From Sphingomonas montana (GTDB taxonomy: Bacteria; Pseudomonadota; Alphaproteobacteria; Sphingomonadales; Sphingomonadaceae): 64,000 bases of DNA. Every line of letters starts with the position of its first letter. Position 1 is the first letter of the stretch. Shown here in pieces: positions 54,893-64,000 of this stretch. The stretch spans positions 62,001 through 126,000 of the forward strand of contig NZ_MOLY01000033.1 of NCBI RefSeq assembly GCF_001956315.1. Direction: 5' to 3'. The notes under the pieces were generated by a model. The model searched no databases, was not told the origin of the DNA, and was given only the letters and a program-made list of their open reading frames with translations. Position numbers and translations under genes: made by a program.

Positions 54893-55801
54893 ATGACAGA
54901 ACCTCTCTATGCCGGCGTCGAGCTCGGCGGAACGAAGTGTGTGTGTATCCTGGCGGCCGGGCCGGGTCAGGTGGTGGCGACGGAGCGGATCGCGACGGGG
55001 GCGCCGGGGGCGACGCTGGGGCGGATCGTGGACGTGCTGCGCGAATGGGACGTGGGGACGCGGGCGCGGGCGCTGGGGGTCGGGAGTTTCGGGCCGTTGG
55101 AGCTGGACCCTGACGCTCCGGATTATGGCCATGTCGTGCGGACGCCGAAGCCGGGGTGGTCGGGGGTCGATATCGTCGGGCCGCTGGTCGCCGCGACCGG
55201 GCTGCCGGTGATGCTGGACACCGACGTGGCGGGGGCGGCGCTGGCCGAGGGGCGCTGGGGGGCGGCGCGTGGGCTGGCGAGCCACGCCTATGTGACGGTC
55301 GGCACGGGGATCGGGGTCGGGATCGTCGTCAATGGCCAGACGGTGCGCGGGCTGGGGCATCCGGAGGCGGGGCATTTGCGGATACCGCGGATGGCGGGCG
55401 ACGACTGGCCGGGGCACTGCCCCTATCATGGCGATTGCGTGGAGGGGCTGGCGGCGGGGCCGGCGATCGCGGCGCGCAGCGGGCGGGCGGCCGAGCGGCT
55501 GTCCCCGGACGATCCGGCGTGGGACGGGGTGGTCCATGCGTTGGCGATGATGCTGCACAATCTGGTGCTGACCACCGCGCCGCAGCGCATCCTGCTGGGC
55601 GGGGGCGTGCCGGTGGGGCAGCCGCATCTGATCCCGCGGATCCGCGCCGCGCTGGTCGAGAGCCTCGGCGGTTATGCGCATGCGGAGCGGGTGGCGGGGG
55701 ACATCGAGCGGTTCGTGTCAGGCCCGGAACTGGGCGCGATGGCGGGGCCGATGGGCGCGATCGCACTGGCGAGGCTGGCAATCGCGGACGTCGCCGCCTA
55801 G
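54893..55801 (+). CDS. ROK-family fructokinase
   Basis: A 302-residue sugar kinase. ATP-binding AGVELGGTKCVCILA, catalytic Asp in MLDTDVAGAALAEG, HVAYVTVGTGIGVGIVV-like loop (SHAYVTVGTGIGVGI), and the ROK zinc motif HPEAGHLRIPR...CPYHGDCVEGLAAGPAI (His, Cys, His, Cys). This zinc pattern and length fit the fructokinase branch; it phosphorylates fructose or mannose with ATP. Start at 54893 (MTEPLYAGVELGG); upstream in-frame ATG lacks family residues. It lies 40 bp before maeB on the same strand. Confidence 0.85.
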   Translation: MTEPLYAGVELGGTKCVCILAAGPGQVVATERIATGAPGATLGRIVDVLREWDVGTRARALGVGSFGPLELDPDAPDYGHVVRTPKPGWSGVDIVGPLVAATGLPVMLDTDVAGAALAEGRWGAARGLASHAYVTVGTGIGVGIVVNGQTVRGLGHPEAGHLRIPRMAGDDWPGHCPYHGDCVEGLAAGPAIAARSGRAAERLSPDDPAWDGVVHALAMMLHNLVLTTAPQRILLGGGVPVGQPHLIPRIRAALVESLGGYAHAERVAGDIERFVSGPELGAMAGPMGAIALARLAIADVAA

Positions 55802-55841
55802 AGCAGGGGTGCGCGACGACAGGCATGAGGAACGGTACGGC

Positions 55842-58103
<2,262 letters not shown>

Positions 58104-58241
58104 GAATCTTGCCGGGAAGCGAGATGGCTCCCGGTTGAGCCCTCCCAAGCGCAGTCGAGACGGCCCTAGCGCCCCCCGGCCGCGCGCGGCGGAAGGTGCC
58201 GACTTCGCCAGGCGTGGTCGGCCCGTCCGCTTCGGTCGCGC

Positions 58242-58324
58242 CATCCCGGCGAAAGCCGGGTGCTTGCTACGGCGGAGAGTTCACCCCCGGCCCAAGCGAG
58301 ATCCCGGCCTGCGCCGGGATGACG
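58242..58324. repeat. REP-like hairpin pair, left unit
   Basis: Starts CATCCCGGC-GAAA-GCCGGGTG (hairpin), ends GATCCCGGCCTGCGCCGGGATGACG (ATCCCGGC/GCCGGGAT hairpin). It follows maeB by 138 bp. The outer CATCC/GGATG match the element at 34875 but the stems differ. Confidence 0.7.
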
Positions 58325-58348
58325 GGACGCCGACGCATGCCGGTGGTC

Positions 58349-58414
58349 GTCATCACTATGGCAGAGGCCGGGTCCGGCGGAGTGATGATGGATCCTGACT
58401 TCCGTCGGGATGAC
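58349..58414. repeat. REP-like repeat, copy at 58.4 kb
   Basis: In reverse orientation to the copy at 41069: 58373-58414 matches its first 42 bases at 39 positions. GTCATCACT (58349) and AGTGATGA (58381) form a stem. Lies between maeB and the hypothetical gene, which converge. Confidence 0.85.
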
Positions 58415-58495
58415 GGTCGTGTTGGCTGGCGGGTCGTCGTCGTTGCGATGATGGCAGTTCGCGAGCCCGCGTCCGGGCGAAATCCAGGTCTAGAT

Positions 58496-58831
58496 CTAGT
58501 TCCCGAGCTTCGCGCAGGCCTCGGTATTGCCGGCCTTGCAGGCTTCGGCGGTCTTGGCTTTCCAGGCGGCGACGCGGGCGGCGTAGTCGGCTTCGCTTTC
58601 CTCGGCGATGCGCTGGACCTCGAGCGTCTCCTGATTCCGGACGGCGACGGCGCCCTTGTACTGCGCGGCCTGCGCGGCGCGGTTGGCGGCCTGGGCCCGG
58701 AGTTCGGCCAGGATCTTCGCGTTCAGGGTGAGCGTCGTTTCAGCACCAGGCAACGGCACGGGCGCGGCATCCGTGGTCTGGGCGGCAAGCGGAGTGGCCA
58801 AGGCCAACAGTGGGAGGATCAGGGCGCGCAT
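58496..58831 (-). CDS. Exported small coiled-coil protein
   Basis: 111 residues. Signal peptide MRALILPLLALATPLAAQ. A helical part from LNAKILAELRAQAANRAA to ADYAARVAAWKAK suits a coiled coil. Two Cys near the end (EACKAGNTEACAKLGN). No function known; the Ala-rich composition is typical of periplasmic sphingomonad proteins. It lies 57 bp downstream of map on the same strand. Confidence 0.65.
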   Translation of the reverse strand: MRALILPLLALATPLAAQTTDAAPVPLPGAETTLTLNAKILAELRAQAANRAAQAAQYKGAVAVRNQETLEVQRIAEESEADYAARVAAWKAKTAEACKAGNTEACAKLGN

Positions 58832-58888
58832 TTCGGGTCTCCAGAACGATCTTCGATGGCCAACGCAGGACAGGCCGGAAACGTTCGA

Positions 58889-59716
58889 TCAGGCATAGGG
58901 TGGCACGTGGAACCCGGCGGGGCTGGTCGTGAAGATCTCGCACCCGTCGTCGGTGATGCCTATCGAATGTTCGAACTGCGCGGACAGCGAGCGGTCGCGC
59001 GTGACCGCCGTCCAGCCGTCGTCCAGCACCTTCACGTCGCCGCGGCCGATGTTGATCATGGGTTCGATCGTGAAGATCATGCCGGGTTTCAGTTCCGGCC
59101 CGGTGCCGGGGCGGCCCATGTGGACGACCTCCGGCACGTCGTGGAACACGCGGCCGACGCCGTGGCCGCAGAAATCGCGGACGATGCCGTAGCGATGCTT
59201 TTCGGCATGGACCTGTATGGCATGGCCGACGTCGCCCATGGTCGCGCCCGGCCGCGCGGCGGCGATGCCGAGCATGAGGCATTCATAGGTGACCTCCACC
59301 AGCCGCCGCGCCTTCACCGACGCATCGCCGACGAGGTACATGCGGCTGCTGTCGCCGTGCCAGCCGTCGAGCAGCGGCGTGACGTCGACATTGATGATGT
59401 CGCCGTCCTTCAGCGTCTTCGGCCCCGGAATACCGTGGCAGACGACGTGGTTGATCGAGATGCAGCTGCTGTGCGTATAACCGCGATAGCCGAGCGTGGC
59501 CGGCACCGCGCCCGCGGCCCGGCACATGTCGGCCACGATCCGGTCGAGCGCGGCGGTGGTGACGCCGGGCACGACATGCGGCACCAGCGCGTCCAGGATT
59601 TCCGCCGCCAGCCGACCGGCGCGGCGCATGCCGGCAAATCCGTCGGCATCGTACAGCTTGATCGCGCCGTCGCGGATGACCGGGTCGGCAGCAGTGATGA
59701 CCTGATATTCGTTCAT
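58889..59716 (-). CDS. map: Type I methionine aminopeptidase
   Basis: A 275-residue metalloenzyme removing N-terminal Met from new proteins. Metal ligands visible: Asp in NVDVTPLLDGWHGDSSR (two), His in CGHGVGRVFHD, Glu in FTIEPMINIG and Glu in SAQFEHSIGI; substrate His in CHGIPGPK region. Start at 59716 (MNEYQVITAADP); upstream in-frame residues are shadow. Divergent from the CinA-like gene, 64 bp away. Confidence 0.95.
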   Translation of the reverse strand: MNEYQVITAADPVIRDGAIKLYDADGFAGMRRAGRLAAEILDALVPHVVPGVTTAALDRIVADMCRAAGAVPATLGYRGYTHSSCISINHVVCHGIPGPKTLKDGDIINVDVTPLLDGWHGDSSRMYLVGDASVKARRLVEVTYECLMLGIAAARPGATMGDVGHAIQVHAEKHRYGIVRDFCGHGVGRVFHDVPEVVHMGRPGTGPELKPGMIFTIEPMINIGRGDVKVLDDGWTAVTRDRSLSAQFEHSIGITDDGCEIFTTSPAGFHVPPYA

Positions 59717-59780
59717 GCCGGCGATATAGCGCGCCGTTCGCCGCTTTGCGAGCATGACCGAACCGGCTATGGCGCGACGC

Positions 59781-60539
59781 ATGACCGATACACGCATCTG
59801 GACGGCCGCCCTCCTCGTCATCGGGGATGAAATCCTGTCCGGCCGGACGCAGGACAAGAACGTCGCGCAGGTGGCGTTGTGGCTGAACCTGCAGGGCATC
59901 CGGCTGGTCGAGGTGCGGGTGGTGCCCGACGTGGAGGCGGTGATCGTGGAGGCGGTCCGCGCGCTGACCGCGAAGGCGGACTATCTGTTCACCACCGGCG
60001 GGATCGGGCCGACGCATGACGACATCACGGTCGACGCGATCGCGGTAGCGCTGGGCGTGCCGGTGGTTGTGCATCCCCACGCGCGTGCCGTGCTGGAGGA
60101 CTATTACGCCACGCGCGGCGGGCTGAACCCTGCGCGGCTGCGGATGGCGCGGGTGCCGGAGGGGGCGGACCTGATCGAGAACCGCATGTCGGGCGCGCCG
60201 GGCATCCGGCACGGCAATATCTTCATCATGGCGGGCGTGCCGCATATCGCCGGCCTGATGCTGGAGGCGCTGTCGGGGCAGCTGGAGGGCGGGCGGCCGC
60301 TGCTGTCGCGGACGGTGGGCTGCATGGTGCCGGAAAGCGAGATTGCCGACGCGCTGCGCGAGACGGAGCGCGACCACAAGGCGTGCCAGATCGGCAGTTA
60401 CCCCTTCTTCCGCGACGGGCGGGTGGGCGCGAACTTCGTCGTGCGATCAACGGAGCAGGACGCGCTGGACGCATGCGCCGAGGACCTGGTCGCGCGGCTG
60501 GCGGAACTGGGCCATGTCGCGACCGACGGGGGGATCTGA
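59781..60539 (+). CDS. CinA-like molybdopterin-binding domain protein
   Basis: 252 residues. The MoCF-biosynthesis/CinA N-terminal domain: WTAALLVIGDEILSGRTQDK, the active-loop FTTGGIGPTHDDIT, HPHARAVLEDYYATRG and MAGVPHIAGLMLEAL. The CinA C-terminal nicotinamide-deamidase domain is absent. Start at 59781 (MTDTRIW) fits family N-termini; ATGs at 59754 and 59769 are in frame. Function unsettled, probably nucleotide (ADP-ribose) pyrophosphatase-like. Confidence 0.85.
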   Translation: MTDTRIWTAALLVIGDEILSGRTQDKNVAQVALWLNLQGIRLVEVRVVPDVEAVIVEAVRALTAKADYLFTTGGIGPTHDDITVDAIAVALGVPVVVHPHARAVLEDYYATRGGLNPARLRMARVPEGADLIENRMSGAPGIRHGNIFIMAGVPHIAGLMLEALSGQLEGGRPLLSRTVGCMVPESEIADALRETERDHKACQIGSYPFFRDGRVGANFVVRSTEQDALDACAEDLVARLAELGHVATDGGI

Positions 60540-60719
60540 AGATATTCAGGGGCAAGATCGATCGGCGCTGACGACCGGAATGATGATCCGATTGGATCGT
60601 GATTGGCGTTGGCCTTTACCCTGAAGGGGAAGGGCTTTTCCGTTGTTCGGTCGGTCCATTTTTACGGCGTCTTAAGCGTCTTCCGCCATGCCGGATCGTG
60701 ACATGGGCATGCGAACATC

Positions 60720-61694
60720 ATGACGGCACCGCGGCTGACGACGCCGGGTTTTGCGCTGGGTTCTGCCGAGACGGGCAAGGCGTCCGTGCGGGCGGCGATC
60801 GCGCATGCAGCCGAGCGGACCGGTGTGGCGTTCGATTATCTGCTGCAACAGGCAAAGACCGAGAGCGGACTGAACCCCAATGCGCAGGCAGGCACGTCGT
60901 CGGCGGCGGGGCTGTACCAGTTTATCGACCAGAGCTGGCTGGGCGTGCTGAAGACGCATGGGACCGAGCATGGCTATGGCTGGGCGGCGAACGCGATCCA
61001 GCGGAGCGGCGGGCGCTGGACGGTGGACCCGGCGGCGCGGGCGCAGGTGTTCGCGCTGCGCAAGGATCCGCAGGCGGCCGCGCTGATGGCGGGCGAGTTC
61101 GCCAGCGACAATGCGGCCGGGCTGTCGAAGGTGCTGGGCCGCGTGCCGGGCAAGGCCGATTTGTATTTCGCGCATTTCCTGGGGTTGCAGGGGGCGAGCC
61201 GGTTCCTGAAGGCGGCCGACAGCTATCCCGATGCCAGCGCCGCGTCGGTATTCCCGCGCGAGGCGGGCGCCAATCGCGGCATATTCTACCGCAAGTCGGG
61301 CGAGCCGCGGAGCCTGGCGCAGGTGTACCAGCTGATGGCGCGCAAGATCGAGGGCGCGGGCGGGGGCGGGGGCGGGCCGGGGATCGGCGACGGGACGCCG
61401 GACAATCCGGTGCGGATGGCGACCTATGCGCCGGGTGCGGGGGTCGGGATCGGCGCCGGCGAGACGGTGACCGCGATGCGGCGGGTGGACGTGCCGGCAT
61501 CGACCGCGGCCGGTAGGCAGGTGCCTGCTATGTCCGGGGCGGAGACGATGCTGGCGCTGGGCGGGCAGGCGGCGCAGCAGCGCATGAACATGATGCGGCC
61601 CGATCCGAAGTTTGCGATGCTGGCCTATATGCTGGTTTCGACGACGCCGCTGGATGGGGACGGCGACGGGGAGCGCGGGGGCGGGTTCGTCTGA
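60720..61694 (+). CDS. Lytic transglycosylase (SLT) domain protein
   Basis: 324 residues. The SLT core has AKTESGLNPNAQAGTSSAAG (catalytic Glu in TES) then LYQFIDQSWLG. A helical region follows and then a Gly-rich linker (IEGAGGGGGGPGIGDG) into an unconserved tail. No signal peptide is obvious, so export may be flagellar-type or through another route; phage-like morphogenesis is a less likely option. It stands alone, with a 180-bp gap before it. Confidence 0.75.
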   Translation: MTAPRLTTPGFALGSAETGKASVRAAIAHAAERTGVAFDYLLQQAKTESGLNPNAQAGTSSAAGLYQFIDQSWLGVLKTHGTEHGYGWAANAIQRSGGRWTVDPAARAQVFALRKDPQAAALMAGEFASDNAAGLSKVLGRVPGKADLYFAHFLGLQGASRFLKAADSYPDASAASVFPREAGANRGIFYRKSGEPRSLAQVYQLMARKIEGAGGGGGGPGIGDGTPDNPVRMATYAPGAGVGIGAGETVTAMRRVDVPASTAAGRQVPAMSGAETMLALGGQAAQQRMNMMRPDPKFAMLAYMLVSTTPLDGDGDGERGGGFV

Positions 61695-61814
61695 GGACGG
61701 GGGCGATCGGCCTGACCCGGGAGGTGCCGGTCCGGCGGCCGGTGTCCGGTGACGGGGCGATGACAGGGCGGCGTGCAGGTCCTATCTTGCGGCCATGAAC
61801 CGGCCCCATCCCGC

Positions 61815-63485
61815 ATGATCCCGGCGAGCCTGCGCGGGCGGCGGTGGTTTCGGAGCGCGGACGACGATTGGGTGCCGCAGCCGCATGAGCGGTCGCCGAT
61901 CCCCGGGTCGCCCGCCAGCCCGGCGCACCCGATGTCGCGGCGGCTGGGCTTTGCTGCAATATCGGCGCTGGTCGGCATTACCGGTGGGCTGGGCAACGGG
62001 ATCGTCACCGCCAACCTGCCGAGCCTGCAGGGGGAACTGGGGCTGTACCCGGCGGAGGCGGCGTGGCTGCCGACCGTCTATGTCATGACCAACGTGGTCA
62101 GCGGGCTGTTGCTGGTGAAGTTCCGACAGCAATATGGCCTGCGGCTGTTCGTGCAGATCTTCCTCGTCGGCTATGTGCTGGCCACCGCGGGGCATCTGGC
62201 GGCGCATAGTTTCGCGTCGGCCATCGTGGTGCGCGCGTTCAGCGGGATCGCGGCGGCGTCGCTGTCGACGCTGGGGCTGCTCTACATGATGCAGGCGTTC
62301 AAGCCGGAATGGCGGCTGAAGGGTATTGTGTTCGCGGTCGGCATCCCGCAACTGGCGGTGCCGCTGGCCCGGCTGTTCCCGTCCGACCTGCTGGAGGCGG
62401 GGCAGTGGCAGACATTCTACGTGTTCGAACTCGGCCTGGCGCTGCTGTCGCTGGCGGCGGTGCGGTGGTTGCCGCTGCCGCCGGGCGAACGGTTCAAGGC
62501 GTTCGAGAAACAGGATTTCCTGACGTTCGCGCTGGTCGCGCCGGGGCTGGCGCTGCTGGTCGCGGTGCTGGGGCTGGGGCGCGTGCTGTGGTGGTTCCAG
62601 ACGCCGTGGCTGGGCTATGCGCTCTGTGCGGCGATCGTGCTGCTGACGGTCGGGTTTTCGATCGAGCACCGGCGGGCGAACCCGCTGCTCAACACGCGCT
62701 GGCTGGGCAGCGGCGACATTTTGCGGTTCGCGCTGGTCGCCATCCTGACGCGCGTCGTGCTGGCCGAACAGACGACGGGGGCGGTCGGGCTGCTGACCAC
62801 GCTGGGGCTGGGCAACGAACAGATGCGCGGGCTGTTCGTCGTGATCCTGATCGCCAGCATCGCGGGGATGGTGGTGGGGGCGGTGACGCTGAACCCGAAT
62901 TTCCTGGGCAAGCCGATCCTGATCGCGCTGGGGCTGATCGCGCTGGGGGCGTTCATGGACATGGGCGCGACCAACCTGACGCGCCCGCCGCAAATGTATG
63001 CGAGCCAGGCGATCCTGGGGTTTGCCGCGCTGCTGTTCATCGGGCCGGCGCTGCTGGTCGGGCTGACCCGCGCGCTGATGGCCGGACCATCGCATTTCGT
63101 GAGTTTTTCGGTGCTGTTCAGCGTGACGCAGAGCATGGGCGGGCTGATCGGTGCGGCGCTGATCGGCACGTTCCAGACGGTGCAGACGCGGGTCCATCTG
63201 GTCCGGCTGGGCAATCAGGTGTCGCTGGCCGACCCGATCGTGGCGGCGCGGGTGAATGCGGGCGGGGCGGGGCTGGGGCGCGTGATCGGCGATGCGACAC
63301 TGCGGCAGGCGGAAGGCGTCGCGCTGATCGGGCAGTCGCTGACGCGCGAGGCCAATATCCTGGCCTACGACGATGTGTTCCGATTGATCGGGGTCATCGC
63401 GCTGGCGACCATGCTATGGGCGTCGATCCACATCACCCGCATCCAGCGTGCCCGCCGCCGGGCCGCGCTGGCCGCCACGAGTTGA
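61815..63485 (+). CDS. MFS multidrug transporter (EmrB/DHA2 family)
   Basis: A 556-residue, about 14-helix inner-membrane exporter: GNGIVTANLPSLQGELGLYP (DHA2 motif D region), AAWLPTVYVMTNVV, VRAFSGIAAASLSTLG, and a C-terminal helix IGVIALATMLWASIHI. The start is taken at 61815; ATG at 61932 (MSRRLGFAA) is the alternative, since the first 39 residues are hydrophilic and unconserved. It is followed after 3 bases by the adaptor gene, so it works as a tripartite pump with it. Confidence 0.85.
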   Translation: MIPASLRGRRWFRSADDDWVPQPHERSPIPGSPASPAHPMSRRLGFAAISALVGITGGLGNGIVTANLPSLQGELGLYPAEAAWLPTVYVMTNVVSGLLLVKFRQQYGLRLFVQIFLVGYVLATAGHLAAHSFASAIVVRAFSGIAAASLSTLGLLYMMQAFKPEWRLKGIVFAVGIPQLAVPLARLFPSDLLEAGQWQTFYVFELGLALLSLAAVRWLPLPPGERFKAFEKQDFLTFALVAPGLALLVAVLGLGRVLWWFQTPWLGYALCAAIVLLTVGFSIEHRRANPLLNTRWLGSGDILRFALVAILTRVVLAEQTTGAVGLLTTLGLGNEQMRGLFVVILIASIAGMVVGAVTLNPNFLGKPILIALGLIALGAFMDMGATNLTRPPQMYASQAILGFAALLFIGPALLVGLTRALMAGPSHFVSFSVLFSVTQSMGGLIGAALIGTFQTVQTRVHLVRLGNQVSLADPIVAARVNAGGAGLGRVIGDATLRQAEGVALIGQSLTREANILAYDDVFRLIGVIALATMLWASIHITRIQRARRRAALAATS

Positions 63486-63488
63486 ACC

Positions 63489-64000
63489 ATGGCCGACGCA
63501 GACCCCGAAACCCAGCCCGTCGCACCCGGTGCGGCCCCCGTCGCCGGACCTGCTATGGTCGCACCGCGCGGGTGGCGGCCGCCGGTCAAGAGCCTAGGCA
63601 GCCTGTTGCTGATCGCGCTGCTGGTGGCGGGCGGGATCGCGGCGATCCTGTATGCGTGGCGGCTGCCGCCGTTCACGTCCGACATCCAGGCGACCGAGAA
63701 TGCCTATGTGCGGGGCCAGGTTACCGTCGTCAGCCCGCAGGTGGCGGGATATCTGGTCGCGGTGCCGGTGCAGGATTTCCAGCATGTGACGCGCGGGCAG
63801 ATGCTGGTGCGGATCGACGACCGCATCTACCGCCAGCGCGTGGAACAGGCGCAGGCGACTGTGGCCGCGCAGCAGGCGACGCTGGACAACAGCGCGCAAC
63901 AGCGCCGGTCGCGGGAGGCGGCGGTGGAGTCACAGGATGCGGCGGTGGCGGGCGCGCGGGCGCAACTGGTGCGGGCGCAGGCCGACATGGCGCGCGTCGA
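63489..64000 (+). CDS. HlyD/EmrA-like efflux adaptor (3' end outside window)
   Basis: The first ~170 residues of a membrane-fusion protein. N-terminal anchor SLLLIALLVAGGIAAILYAW, then the biotinyl-lipoyl-like half motif DIQATENAYVRGQVTVVSPQ and VAGYLVAVPVQDFQHVTRGQ, with the start of the coiled-coil hairpin QAQATVAAQQATLDNSAQQR. It links the EmrB-like pump to an outer-membrane channel. The gene runs off the right edge. Confidence 0.9.
   Translation, partial: MADADPETQPVAPGAAPVAGPAMVAPRGWRPPVKSLGSLLLIALLVAGGIAAILYAWRLPPFTSDIQATENAYVRGQVTVVSPQVAGYLVAVPVQDFQHVTRGQMLVRIDDRIYRQRVEQAQATVAAQQATLDNSAQQRRSREAAVESQDAAVAGARAQLVRAQADMARV

Larger units (their letters stand above)
58104..58495. other. 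392-bp gap filled by REP-like repeats
   Basis: No gene. Two repeat units occupy it: 58242-58324 and 58349-58414. Open frames through it (for example GTCATCAC read as protein) are shadows of the repeats. The outer parts are low-complexity. Confidence 0.6.

Overview
The window is about two-thirds G+C almost throughout and reads as chromosome of an alphaproteobacterium, most likely a sphingomonad (Sphingomonas or a close relative). The pointers are a C4-type 5-aminolevulinate synthase, a separate PurS/PurQ pair, a membrane-anchored CycM-type cytochrome c, UdgX with its radical-SAM partner, two DsbA-like proteins next to a DUF721 protein and MutY, and a REP-like repeat built on GTCATCC..GGATGAC. 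The genus is an inference from gene content; no 16S rRNA gene is present.

Region 1 (1-13.2 kb) is accessory and stress-related. It holds a 5'-cut hemA directly followed by a fatty-acid desaturase, a cytochrome P460 lipoprotein beside a frameshifted RidA-like gene, a LysR regulator, a PaiB-like FMN-binding protein, a YeeE/YedE membrane protein, two paralogous CPYC peroxiredoxin-like proteins, a 3'-truncated HD-domain gene, a cupin, a metallo-beta-lactamase-fold hydrolase and an alpha/beta-hydrolase-OsmC fusion.

Region 2 (13.4-30.7 kb) is regulatory. A very large pseudokinase-ATPase-GAF-histidine kinase, interrupted by an apparent one-base frameshift, faces two response regulators (FixJ-type and CheY-type). 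An ECF sigma factor with no adjacent anti-sigma gene, a GST, a CorA-like channel translationally coupled to the GST, a divergent pair of DUF417 proteins, a PanE-like reductase divergent from an AraC regulator, a PAS-GGDEF-EAL protein and a GGDEF diguanylate cyclase follow.

Region 3 (30.9-53.1 kb) is mostly housekeeping: tRNA-Arg(UCU), a DUF4394 autotransporter, purQ-purS, a DUF1345 protein, cytochrome c, pheA, nudC, mutY, DUF721, two DsbA-like proteins, an aldo/keto reductase, a polytopic membrane protein, the UdgX/radical-SAM DNA-repair pair, a lone dihydrolipoyl-dehydrogenase-like enzyme, and S41 and S9 peptidases flanking an exported protein.

Region 4 (53.1-54.76 kb) is a small, visibly less GC-rich insert: an XRE regulator and an ImmA/IrrE-type metalloprotease on one strand, and a DUF2188 protein plus an unrecognised 67-residue protein on the other. 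A nested 42-bp dyad lies between the two arms and a rho-independent terminator closes the right arm. It is the best candidate here for an undescribed small module.

Region 5 (54.8-64 kb) returns to core genes: a ROK fructokinase, malic enzyme, methionine aminopeptidase, a CinA-like protein, a transglycosylase, and an EmrB-like transporter with the start of its EmrA-like adaptor running off the right edge. Three copies of one REP-like repeat (39 of 42 bases identical between the two best copies) lie at 36.8, 41.1 and 58.4 kb.
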